From the NCBI GenBank assembly GCA_028277515.1, contig JANQGC010000243.1, positions 1-21,355 of the forward strand: a stretch of DNA of 21,355 nt, read 5' to 3'. Numbering within the stretch: the stretch's first letter is position 1; each line of letters begins with the position of its first letter. The position numbers and the translations under genes are program-made. Positions 7,624-14,807 of this stretch are shown piece by piece. The DNA is from Anaerolineae bacterium (lineage in GTDB: Bacteria; Chloroflexota; Anaerolineae; Promineifilales; Promineifilaceae). The notes below the pieces were generated by a model. The model worked only from the letters and a program-made list of their open reading frames with translations. It was not told where the DNA came from and made no database searches.

Positions 7624-8892
7624 CTAGGATTCGCTGCAAAGCGCTTCTATATCATCTATTTCTTTCGGTGGCTCCGGCAGGACTTCACAGCCATCTTCGG
7701 TGATCAGTATACCGCTTTCGATGCGGATACCAATGTCTTCTTCAGGAATAGATAACAGCGGCTCAATGACTATGACAACCCCTGGTTCAAACGGTTTATC
7801 CTGGTCGCCGTTGGCATCATGAATATTAAGACCAACGGGATGCCCGGCTGTGCCGTAACCATATTGGGCAAGCCCATGATCTTGATAATGCTCATAAATG
7901 GCTTTGTGAGCTTCAAGCTGGGTTGAACCAGGTTTCATGGTGGCGATTGCTTTCTTTTGAGCTTCAAGGACAATGCTATAAAGCTCTCTTTGCCTGAGGC
8001 TGAATCGGCCGTTTGCCGGAAAGGTGGTTGAAATATCCGTGGAATAACCATTGCAAATAATTCCTGAGTCTAAAAGGACGAGATCACCATCCTGGATGAC
8101 CTGATTGTTGTCCATGTAATGGGCGACGGCCGCGTTTTTCCCCGAAGCCACAATGATTGATGCCTCGTAGTTGTCCAGGCCAAAGGTGATGTCTTGCCCC
8201 TGGATGCGTGCTTCATATTCAAAAATAGCGTGCCCAACTGCTTCATTAATTCCCGGTTTGAGGGCACGCATGATTTTTTTATAGATTTCGGAATGGACGG
8301 CAAAGGCGCGGCGCAGGCATTCAATTTCGTAAGGTTCTTTCACCCAACGCATATCATGAATTTTCGGAGCGATGTTTTTGAACTGTAACCAATAGAATCG
8401 ATCTCTGATGCGGTTAATAACAGCGATCTCAGCCGGTAGTGAGCCATCCAATCTTGGGTTTCCTGGCGTATTTAACCAAAGCACCTCTTCCTTCATCAGG
8501 TTTTCGGCCAGGAATTCATTTAATTTGGAGAGGTTATAGATAGTGTTTACACCGGTTTTTCTTCGTATATCGTCAAAGGAATCCCCTTCGCCATCCATGT
8601 ATTTTGTTTTCTCATCACGCTCTTCAACGAAGAGTAGTTCATTGAGTTTATACCCGCGCCCGACTTCGGGGCTGTGAGCAGTCGCCCAGCGGTCGATCAT
8701 TACACCCTCAGGGGCGAGAAGGAGGGTCGCTTTTTGCGAGTTTAATCCGGTGAGATATTGTAAATTTTTGTCAAATAAAAAAGGGTCAGGGGACATGCCG
8801 GATGAATTGATGAGGGCTATGCCCTCAATTTGGCGGGACAAGCGTTGGCGACGAGCACGATACATATCGGCTAGATTGTTGTTTGCGTCCAT
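7624..8892 (-). CDS. M24 family metallopeptidase, Xaa-Pro aminopeptidase-like
   Basis: Cytoplasmic aminopeptidase that would release an N-terminal residue next to proline (PepP/PepQ branch of family M24). The start at 8892 has a near-perfect GGAGG five bases upstream; the longer frame from 8958 lacks such a site. The protein is 422 residues: an N-terminal creatinase-like domain (about 10-170) and a C-terminal pita-bread domain. All five dimetal ligands of the family can be placed: Asp275 and Asp286 (LDSGI...GYSTDIS), His351 (AGHPVGLNIHD), Glu377 (VIVIEPLL) and Glu392 (GIRIESG); His258 and His358 match the catalytic histidines of PepP. There is no signal peptide. It is monocistronic here, divergent from the small gene at 9090. 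Aminopeptidase P versus prolidase cannot be separated by eye. Confidence 0.93.
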   Translation of the reverse strand: MDANNNLADMYRARRQRLSRQIEGIALINSSGMSPDPFLFDKNLQYLTGLNSQKATLLLAPEGVMIDRWATAHSPEVGRGYKLNELLFVEERDEKTKYMDGEGDSFDDIRRKTGVNTIYNLSKLNEFLAENLMKEEVLWLNTPGNPRLDGSLPAEIAVINRIRDRFYWLQFKNIAPKIHDMRWVKEPYEIECLRRAFAVHSEIYKKIMRALKPGINEAVGHAIFEYEARIQGQDITFGLDNYEASIIVASGKNAAVAHYMDNNQVIQDGDLVLLDSGIICNGYSTDISTTFPANGRFSLRQRELYSIVLEAQKKAIATMKPGSTQLEAHKAIYEHYQDHGLAQYGYGTAGHPVGLNIHDANGDQDKPFEPGVVIVIEPLLSIPEEDIGIRIESGILITEDGCEVLPEPPKEIDDIEALCSES

Positions 8893-8966
8893 TGGAACCT
8901 CCAACTGGAAATCATTGATTTGGCAAGGTTTACGAAATAATATCTCTTTCTCTGGCAAGAATCGAA

Positions 8967-9042
8967 TTGTAATGTGTTTCGAGTCAGGTATAAGTGTGTA
9001 TAAAAAATCTTCTGCCTAAAGTGAACAATAGTGTGGTATCCT
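8967..9042 (+). promoter_or_regulatory. Weak promoter candidates for the 65-residue gene
   Basis: The 197-base divergent spacer must hold promoters for both the peptidase and the small plus-strand gene. On the plus strand TTGTAA (8967-8972) and TATAAG (8989-8994) are 16 bases apart. A second possibility is an extended -10, TGGTATCCT, around 9034-9042. Neither matches consensus well, and no operator is evident. Confidence 0.25.
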
Positions 9043-9089
9043 CTGAAAAGTGATTACCATTAACACATTTAAAATTTGTGGAGGCAAAA

Positions 9090-9287
9090 ATGGCAGAGTT
9101 TTTGAAAATTGCAACGTTGGATTCTGATGCAGTCGAGAAAATAAGAGCGCTGGAAAAATCAACCGGCAGCCATATTATGGCCTTTAAGCCAGGCCTTGAG
9201 GTTGCCGATCTTTCTGATTCGCAAATGGATGCTGTGCAGCGCGTTGAAGATGATCTGGGTGTGATTTTGATTGTCTATAAAAAATAA
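9090..9287 (+). CDS. Small conserved-looking protein of unknown function (65 aa)
   Basis: A 65-residue, probably cytoplasmic protein. I start it at the ATG at 9090, five bases after GTGGAGG; the GTG at 9078 is part of that ribosome-binding site. The sequence has no TM helix or signal. It has two similar halves: LDSDAVEKIRALEKSTGSHIMAFK and LSDSQMDAVQRVEDDLGVILIVYK share the pattern LSD-x(3-4)-V-x-x-(I/V)-x-x-(L/V)-E-x-x-(T/L)-G-x-x-(I/L)-(M/I)-x-(F/Y)-K, so it looks like an internal duplication of a helix-strand unit. I do not recognise the family and propose no function. It stands alone between a divergent peptidase gene and a convergent VWA operon. The strong ribosome-binding site and balanced composition make it very likely real. 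Confidence 0.75.
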   Translation: MAEFLKIATLDSDAVEKIRALEKSTGSHIMAFKPGLEVADLSDSQMDAVQRVEDDLGVILIVYKK

Positions 9288-9335
9288 TTGCAAGTGGGCT
9301 TTTTCTTTGGGAATCTGAGGCCTAAATTGACGCAG

Positions 9336-10421
9336 TTAAGGATAACGATTCCAAAGGAGGGACAGGATCACTGATAGGGCCGCAAAGGCTGCGCCAAGTA
9401 ATGAGAAGCCGACACTGATTTCAATTTGTTCCTTTTGCAAAACGAACTCAGTTGGCAAATCGACAAAAACCTCATAAAGTTGTTCCGCGTTCTCTGCCCG
9501 ATAATAGTCACCCCCGGTAAGCTCGGCCATGCCTTGCAAGGTGTCTTCATCTAAAATGAGGAATCGGCGAAAGTTGCCAAAACTTCCGGTCCCGAATCCT
9601 CCTCCGGGTCCACCGATCCCACCAAAACCATCGCCAAAGGCGTCACCGCCTATTTGCTGAGGTGTGCACACCATTTCTTGAGGTTCGGCCGAGCCAAAGC
9701 CAATGGTATAGACGCGAACATTACGGTCGGCTGCTTGCTGAGCCGCATCCAGGGGTAGGGGTCCGCGGCTGTTCGCCCCATCCGTAAGAACGACAATGAT
9801 GTCTGGTTGATAGAAACCTTCCTCAGTTTCACCGCTGTCAGGATTGCCGCTTAAATCGAGGGCGCTGTGGGCTACCGTTTCGTTTACTTCAGCAATGGCA
9901 TCAATTGATTTAAGGGTTGCGCTGCCAATTGCTGTACCAATAGATGTTGTGAAGTTTTCGACTGCATTTTTCAATGCTTCCTTATCGTGTGTAGGGGGCA
10001 CAACAACTTCAGCAAAACCAGCAAAAGCAACGATGCCGATACGCACATCATCGGCCTGTTCATCTATAAAAGATAAGGCCGCATCCTGGGCTACTGAAAG
10101 CCGGTTTGGTGAGACATCGGTGGCACACATGCTTCTTGAGATGTCGACAGCCAGGATGATTGAAGTACGGCTGAGCGGAATTTCTGCTTCAACAACAGGG
10201 CGGGAAAAGGCTGTTGTGAGGCCGGCTATGGCTAACAAAAACAAAATAAAAGGTAGATGTTGCCTCAAGTGAGAGTGCCTGGGCATTGCCTCGCGGATAA
10301 GCGAGAGGCTGGAATAGCGCACCGCGTATTTTCGTTTTCGCCGCAGATTCCAGATATATAGGGCGATTAGAAGAGGGATGATGAACAGCAGTAGCAGTGA
10401 GAAAGGCCAAAGAAAGTGCAT
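9336..10421 (-). CDS. VWA-domain membrane protein, BatA/BatB-like (second copy)
   Basis: Membrane-anchored von Willebrand factor A protein of the BatA/BatB (Bacteroides aerotolerance) type. The ATG at 10421 shares its A with the previous gene's TAA (TAATG) and has GGGAG nine bases upstream; seven extra residues from 10442 are unlikely. From there it is 361 residues: two N-terminal TM segments (about 5-24 and 56-72), a VWA domain with a complete MIDAS (Asp93-x-Ser95-x-Ser97 in AVDISRSM, Thr163, Asp214 in VLTDG), and a C-terminal TM helix. A Gly/Phe-rich insert (GDGFGGIGGPGGGF) interrupts the VWA fold before LILDEDTLQGMAELTGG. The MIDAS residues fall at the same positions as in the upstream paralogue, so the pair arose by duplication. 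It is last in the protease-MoxR-DUF58-VWA operon. Its partners are unknown. Confidence 0.92.
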   Translation of the reverse strand: MHFLWPFSLLLLFIIPLLIALYIWNLRRKRKYAVRYSSLSLIREAMPRHSHLRQHLPFILFLLAIAGLTTAFSRPVVEAEIPLSRTSIILAVDISRSMCATDVSPNRLSVAQDAALSFIDEQADDVRIGIVAFAGFAEVVVPPTHDKEALKNAVENFTTSIGTAIGSATLKSIDAIAEVNETVAHSALDLSGNPDSGETEEGFYQPDIIVVLTDGANSRGPLPLDAAQQAADRNVRVYTIGFGSAEPQEMVCTPQQIGGDAFGDGFGGIGGPGGGFGTGSFGNFRRFLILDEDTLQGMAELTGGDYYRAENAEQLYEVFVDLPTEFVLQKEQIEISVGFSLLGAAFAALSVILSLLWNRYP

Positions 10422-11410
10422 TAAGGCATTCTCCCAAACCACAGCATGGAAAATGCAGCGCCTAATAGAAAGAAAAACAAGCCAATGGCGGCCAACACGG
10501 CCGTGATTTCCATCTTTTCTCCACTAATTGACAGGTGTAAGTCGACATTTTCATAAATATCTTGCAGCGTTTCTTCATCTTCAGCCTGATAGTAGGTCCC
10601 ATTGGTCATATCAGCGATGGCGACTAGAGTGGGTTCGTTTAATTGGGACAGAATACTAAAGCCCTCCAACTCAATGACAGTTCCTTCCGGACTGCCCAGG
10701 CCAACGGGATAGATGCGCACACCGGCTTCGGCCGCTAATTGAGCGATTTCCAAAGGGTCGAGAGCAGTGGTGTCTTCGCCATCCGTGAGCATTAAAACGG
10801 CGGCGGGAGATATTTTATCCAGATCAACCTGGGGAGTTCCTTCTGCAAATGCTTCCGGATCAATGGCAATGGCTTCACCTGCCAGCGCATTTAAGGCGCT
10901 GAATATGCCCTGTCCCAGAGATGTCGCCCCCTGTGGCGTGAGTCTTTCGATTGTGTCCAGGAGGGTGGTTTGATCATCCGTAGGTGGCTGCACGACGATG
11001 CCGCCATCGCTGAAAGCGACAACGCCGATCTGCACTGTTTCAGGCTGGTTTTCAACAAAATTTCGTGCAGCAACTTTGGCGGCTTCCATTCGTGTTGGTT
11101 GCAAATCATCGGCAATCATACTGTTGGACACATCAAAAGCCAGGATAACCGTGCCCTCGATACGAGGTAAATCGATGAACATTTCCGGCCGGGCTGTGCT
11201 CAATAATAGGATCGACAGACCAATCAAGAAGATTAGATGAGGAATGTGCCTCCTTCTCCCCAGACTATGGCCGGAACTGCTCTGAATAATGCCCATCGAT
11301 CCCATCGCGGCAAGCGACTGCTCTCGTCTTCTTAAGAGCCTTCTATACAAATAGATAAATAATGGGATGAGCAAAAGTGTCGCCAGCATCCAGGGCCATA
11401 TAAAGGTCAC
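10421..11410 (-). CDS. VWA-domain membrane protein, BatA-like (first copy)
   Basis: VWA protein of 329 residues with the BatA layout: TM helices at about 5-24 and 57-72, a VWA domain facing the outside or periplasm-equivalent space, and a C-terminal TM helix (about 305-325). The MIDAS is intact: Asp93, Ser95 and Ser97 in AFDVSNSM, Thr163 in GATSLG and Asp210 in LMLTDGEDT, so divalent metal binding is expected. It starts with GTG at 11410, one base after the DUF58 gene's TAA, with AGGGG about seven bases upstream. It overlaps the next VWA gene in a TAATG. MoxR, DUF58 and VWA proteins are thought to act as a chaperone-like unit in which the ATPase remodels VWA-bound targets (known for the superfamily, poorly proven). 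Confidence 0.93.
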   Translation of the reverse strand: MTFIWPWMLATLLLIPLFIYLYRRLLRRREQSLAAMGSMGIIQSSSGHSLGRRRHIPHLIFLIGLSILLLSTARPEMFIDLPRIEGTVILAFDVSNSMIADDLQPTRMEAAKVAARNFVENQPETVQIGVVAFSDGGIVVQPPTDDQTTLLDTIERLTPQGATSLGQGIFSALNALAGEAIAIDPEAFAEGTPQVDLDKISPAAVLMLTDGEDTTALDPLEIAQLAAEAGVRIYPVGLGSPEGTVIELEGFSILSQLNEPTLVAIADMTNGTYYQAEDEETLQDIYENVDLHLSISGEKMEITAVLAAIGLFFFLLGAAFSMLWFGRMP

Positions 11411-11411
11411 T

Positions 11412-12329
11412 TTATCCCCTTCTTTTTTTTCTTAAGACCGCCATGCGTACTATCGCGGTCACCAAATCTTCGCTGGTAGACATGGAGAATAGATCCACCC
11501 CGGCTCGTTTTAGATTCTCTTTTAGCTTCTCTTCACGGGTTTCGGCCGCGGCTAGAAACCGGCGGCGAAAGTCCGGGTTGCTGGTGTCTACGAATAGCTG
11601 TTCCCCCGTCTCTGAATCTTCGACGACAATCAACCCGGCGTCAGGAAGTTCAACCTCGCTTTTATCCCACAGCCTGATGCCGATTAATTCATGGCGGCGA
11701 TTGAGTAATGATAACGGCCGCTGCCATCCCGGTTTGCTGATAAAGTCCGATATTACAAATACGAGTGAGCGTCTTTTGAAGGTGTTTAAACCGGCGTTCA
11801 ATAATATTTGCAGATCCGTCCCCGCTGTTTGCGATTTTTTCATCTTTCGTTGTAATTCACGGACGAGGCGCAGTACCTGGTTTCGACCGCCGCGCGGCGT
11901 GATAATGCGATCAATGCGTTCGTTATAAAGGATCGCGCCCACGCGATTTCCGCTGCGGGTCAGCAGACGGGCTAAAGTGATCACCAATTCGATCAGTACA
12001 TTTTCTTTCGGCCGTTCGCTAGGACCGAATCCCATTGAGGGACTTAAATCAAGCAAGAACCAGGCCGTGATCTCCCTGTCTTCTACAAATTGTCGAACGT
12101 AGGGCGTATTCATTCGCGCCGTCACATTCCAGTCAATATGGCGAATGTCATCCTGTAGTTGATATTCGCGTAGATCGGCAAAATCAAGGCCGGTTCCGTA
12201 AAATAAAGTCCGGTAATCCCCTTGCAGCAGGCCATCCAAACGGCGAATAACCCGCCATTCAAGCCGGTGCAAGATTTGATCGGGTGTTTCTGTTTGCTTA
12301 GCCGGAGATTCGGCTGCGACGGCGGTCAT
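11412..12329 (-). CDS. DUF58 family protein (MoxR-associated)
   Basis: Soluble DUF58 protein of 305 residues from the ATG at 12329, which has GAGG about nine bases upstream. The annotated-length frame from 12518 would overlap the MoxR gene by about 220 bases; a 32-base overlap (12298-12329) is more reasonable. The signature REYQLQDDIRHIDWN (about 54-68) followed by VTARMN and FVEDRE is diagnostic. A VWA-like core follows with a partial MIDAS, DLSPSM (94-99), and VFVISDF further on. Unlike many DUF58 proteins it has no N-terminal TM helices, a known short variant. The neighbours (MoxR upstream, BatA downstream) fit the standard order. The C-terminus is very basic (LRKKRRG). Confidence 0.93.
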   Translation of the reverse strand: MTAVAAESPAKQTETPDQILHRLEWRVIRRLDGLLQGDYRTLFYGTGLDFADLREYQLQDDIRHIDWNVTARMNTPYVRQFVEDREITAWFLLDLSPSMGFGPSERPKENVLIELVITLARLLTRSGNRVGAILYNERIDRIITPRGGRNQVLRLVRELQRKMKKSQTAGTDLQILLNAGLNTFKRRSLVFVISDFISKPGWQRPLSLLNRRHELIGIRLWDKSEVELPDAGLIVVEDSETGEQLFVDTSNPDFRRRFLAAAETREEKLKENLKRAGVDLFSMSTSEDLVTAIVRMAVLRKKRRG

Positions 12330-13308
12330 GTAGAGGAACCTCAGGTATGGGAACCGCATCAAGTATGCGTTTAAGTAAATCGTCAGCGGATATATTGTCG
12401 GCCAGGGCTTCGTAGGATAAAACCAGGCGGTGGCGAATGACATCAAGGGCAAGATCACGTACATCCTGCGGCAAGGCATAAGCACGGCCGCGCACATATG
12501 CAAGAGCGCGCCCGGCAAGGATTAGATTGATCGAGGCCCGAGGGCTGGCCCCAAACAATATGTATGGTGCAAGATCTCCCTTGTCAAATTGAGCCGGCTC
12601 ACGGGTTGCTTTGACCAGTTGAACGGCGTATTCGATTAGGGCGGGATCAATATAGACTCCATCTACAGCTTGCTGCAATTCAATTAGCTGCTCGCTGTTA
12701 ATGACTTGCTGAATGGCCTGCAAAGCACCGGTCATGCGCTCGACTATGACAAATTCTTCAGTCTCAGATGGATAGCCCACTAACACTTTGAGCATAAAAC
12801 GATCGACCTGGGCTTCAGGCAGGGGATAGGTTCCTTCGGATTCGATGGGATTTTGGGTGGCCATAACCAGAAAGGGATTGGGAACTTTGTGGGTTTCCCG
12901 GCCGATCGTGACCTGTCGTTCTTGCATCACCTCTAAGAGTGCGCTTTGCACTTTGGCCGGCGCGCGGTTGATTTCGTCCGCCAGAAGGAGATTCGTAAAA
13001 ACCGGGCCAAATGAGGTGTTGAAATCTCCCGATTTTTGATTGTAAATACGCGTGCCGATCAGGTCGGCGGGAACGAGATCGGGCGTAAATTGTATGCGCT
13101 GGAACTGGCCGCCAATGGTGGAAGCCAGGGTTTTGATGGCCATCGTCTTGGCCAGGCCCGGCACGCCTTCCACCAGGATATGGCCACGGGCCAAGAGAGC
13201 CACGACAAGTCGCTCTAATAATATATCTTGCCCAACGATGATCTTTTTGACCTCGTAAAGCACTTTTTCCATAGGTTTGTCATTGTTGGGAGGTAGTCTT
13301 TGCTCCAT
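12298..13308 (-). CDS. MoxR family AAA+ ATPase
   Basis: Cytoplasmic AAA+ chaperone-like ATPase of the MoxR branch, 336 residues. I place the start at 13308 (MEQRLPPNNDKPMEKV), 19 bases after the protease stop with an AAAGG-type site; the frame from 13380 would overlap the protease gene by about 50 bases. Motifs: Walker A GVPGLAKT (48-55), Walker B LLLADEINRAP, sensor 1 ATQNP, and the family hallmark PLPEAQVDRFML. It is followed by a C-terminal lid region with the typical GASPRASINLILAGRALA. It overlaps the DUF58 gene by 32 bases. Members remodel or insert metal cofactors into VWA-protein partners (known for several members); here the obvious clients are the two BatA/BatB-type proteins and perhaps the neighbouring protease. 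Confidence 0.95.
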   Translation of the reverse strand: MEQRLPPNNDKPMEKVLYEVKKIIVGQDILLERLVVALLARGHILVEGVPGLAKTMAIKTLASTIGGQFQRIQFTPDLVPADLIGTRIYNQKSGDFNTSFGPVFTNLLLADEINRAPAKVQSALLEVMQERQVTIGRETHKVPNPFLVMATQNPIESEGTYPLPEAQVDRFMLKVLVGYPSETEEFVIVERMTGALQAIQQVINSEQLIELQQAVDGVYIDPALIEYAVQLVKATREPAQFDKGDLAPYILFGASPRASINLILAGRALAYVRGRAYALPQDVRDLALDVIRHRLVLSYEALADNISADDLLKRILDAVPIPEVPLHDRRRSRISG

Positions 13309-13327
13309 ATTTATCTGCCTTTTTCGA

Positions 13328-14128
13328 TTAATATCCCGGTCCGCCGGCCGCGGAAACGGCCGTGCCAATAGGAACAGCAAAGCCGATGCCTACGAAAAAT
13401 GGTTGGTCGGAAGGGTTGGCCAGGGCGGTGACGATGCCTACGACCTGGCCGTTGCGGTTGAGTAAGGGGCCGCCGGAGTTTCCAGGATTGACGGCCGTGT
13501 CAAATTGAATCAACCCCTCCAAGCGTTGCTCCTCGTTTATGGGAATTGAGCGGCCAAAACCGGATATGACTCCGGCGCTCATTGAAGCGGCTAAGCCCAT
13601 AGGATTACCAATGGCAAAGGCTTCATCCCCAACACGCATGGTTCCTGGGTTTCCCAATGTTGCCGGAACAATTAATTCCGGCAAAGGGTTGGGGCGCAGC
13701 ACGGCGATGTCATTTTCCGGCTCGGCCGAAATTATCTCCGCTTTTGATCGGCTGCCATCAGCGAATTGAATTTCAATTGTTTCCGCATCAGAGACAACAT
13801 GGAGCGCCGTCAATACATCTCCGTTCCCATTGACCACAACGCCACTGCCTACTCCATACCCATCGTCTTCAGTCGCATCCTCCTTTTGGGTTTGGATAAA
13901 AACGAGGGAAGGAAGAACGGATTGATAAACATGGGTGGAAAATGGGAGCGGGGGTGTTGCTGAGGCCATAGCTTGGACGATTCTTTCGTCAACGTCATCC
14001 TGATTCAAAGTCGGAGTGATAGGGAACAACAGGCTGTAGATCAAAATACCGAACAAGGCCGAAAAAAATATCAGAACAAGAAATATCAGATGCTGCAGTT
14101 TGATACGATTAAAAATCCGTGAGATCAT
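13328..14128 (-). CDS. Membrane-anchored trypsin-like serine protease (HtrA/DegP catalytic domain, no PDZ)
   Basis: Extracytoplasmic S1C-type serine protease of 266 residues. An N-terminal TM helix (about 13-34) acts as a signal anchor, followed by a linker and the protease domain (about 65-260). The catalytic triad is complete: His110 (TALHVV), Asp140 (ENDIAVL) and Ser218 (NPGNSGGPL); AIGNPMGLAASMSAGVISG is typical of HtrA. The protein ends about 45 residues after the serine, so it lacks the PDZ domain(s) that DegP-like proteins use for substrate choice. It is the first gene of the MoxR-DUF58-VWA operon (19 bases to MoxR). The ribosome-binding site is weak. A role in quality control of the envelope proteins handled by that operon is inferred. 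The close positions of VWA proteins suggest they may replace PDZ-type targeting. Confidence 0.92.
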   Translation of the reverse strand: MISRIFNRIKLQHLIFLVLIFFSALFGILIYSLLFPITPTLNQDDVDERIVQAMASATPPLPFSTHVYQSVLPSLVFIQTQKEDATEDDGYGVGSGVVVNGNGDVLTALHVVSDAETIEIQFADGSRSKAEIISAEPENDIAVLRPNPLPELIVPATLGNPGTMRVGDEAFAIGNPMGLAASMSAGVISGFGRSIPINEEQRLEGLIQFDTAVNPGNSGGPLLNRNGQVVGIVTALANPSDQPFFVGIGFAVPIGTAVSAAGGPGY

Positions 14129-14294
14129 TTTTTCTTTATGAGCACCTATTGTTTTTTTACTTGTTGTTCATTGGCGATGTTGCCATCTTATTGTAAAGTT
14201 GTTTTGGATTCGTCTGGTCATTGTACTTTATTAGAAGCCTTGAGCAGAAAAAAATTAATATTGTTAGCTTAAGTTTACGATGTGAGGCTAGATC

Positions 14295-14564
14295 ATGAGA
14301 AAAATATGGAGTTTGTTCGGTTTAATTTTACTTGGACGGATCGTAACCCGATACATTGATCCAAACACCGGGGGGATGCTATTTCAATTTTTAGCCGTGA
14401 TATTTGCTCTATTATCGACCGCATTTTTGTTCTTTTCGGCGCAGATTAAGGCAGCGTTTGCACGAATTAAGCGTATCTTCCGCGAGCGTGACCAACACGA
14501 CCAGGAAACAATGGGCGAGGTTTTACCGAAAGGACCGGAGGATCAGCCGGATACGGGAAACTGA
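14295..14564 (+). CDS. Small single-pass membrane protein with YIDPNTGG motif (unknown function)
   Basis: An 89-residue protein starting at the ATG at 14295, seven bases after GAGG. An N-terminal hydrophobic stretch (about 3-17) is followed by RYIDPNTGGMLFQF, then a strong TM helix (about 28-50), a basic helix (IKAAFARIKRIFRERD) and an acidic/Pro-rich tail. The YIDP(G/N)TGs(M/Y)L motif preceding a TM helix is one I have seen in small membrane proteins of many bacteria, often near envelope or polysaccharide genes, but with no established function. It is divergent from the protease-MoxR operon across a 166-base spacer and lies next to the exopolysaccharide region. Treat as a membrane protein of unknown role. 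Confidence 0.75.
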   Translation: MRKIWSLFGLILLGRIVTRYIDPNTGGMLFQFLAVIFALLSTAFLFFSAQIKAAFARIKRIFRERDQHDQETMGEVLPKGPEDQPDTGN

Positions 14565-14577
14565 ACCGTTCCATAGC

Positions 14578-14595
14578 CTACCAGGTAGCCTTTTT
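14578..14595 (+). terminator. Weak terminator candidate after the small membrane protein gene
   Basis: CTAC-CAG-GTAG forms only a 4-bp stem, followed by CC and a run of five T. It is 14 bases past the stop. An alternative pairing of CCTA with TAGG is possible. The stem is too short to be convincing alone. Confidence 0.25.
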
Positions 14596-14629
14596 AGGTC
14601 ACTTGCCACAAATTTCCCATAAATAAAAC

Positions 14630-14704
14630 GACACCCCCGGTCTTGGTTACTTACTTTGCTTGCATATGCAAATTGTGCAGAGTAGCAAAGCAGCCAGGGG
14701 TGCC
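14630..14704 (-). terminator. Nested stem-loop, probable terminator of the glycoside hydrolase gene
   Basis: Read on the minus strand, GGCACCCC (14704-14697) pairs with GGGGTGTC (14637-14630), 8 bp with one G-U, and is followed by GTTTTATTTAT, a T-rich tail. Inside the 59-base loop a second stem forms from CTTTGCT (14654-14660) and AGCAAAG (14684-14690), and the perfect palindrome TTGCATATGCAA lies at 14660-14671. It sits about 100 bases past the hydrolase stop, between two convergent genes. A structured RNA or a miniature repeat are alternatives, because simple terminators rarely have such long nested loops. Confidence 0.45.
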
Positions 14705-14807
14705 TGTTAATAGTCAGATCGATTAAAAATGTTTAAGAGTTAAATTTTCTACTCACCTCTCAAACCTTTGATATCTCCCTACGCTTCAATCAAATCCGTT
14801 ATTCTTT

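Noticed and set aside
9844..10272. 142-residue plus-strand frame opposite the second VWA gene
   Set aside because: Ala/Ser-rich shadow of a well-supported gene with an intact MIDAS.
11443..11928. 161-residue plus-strand frame opposite the DUF58 gene
   Set aside because: Arg/Ser-rich complement of a clear DUF58 coding sequence with no start signal.
12330..12518. Longer start for the DUF58 protein
   Set aside because: The extra 63 residues lie in antisense-like out-of-frame MoxR coding sequence and are not DUF58-like; a good start with GAGG lies at 12329.
14129..14294. Promoter pair in the spacer between the protease and the small membrane protein
   Set aside because: Several TTG and TA-rich stretches exist, but no pair with good -35/-10 spacing stands out on either strand.
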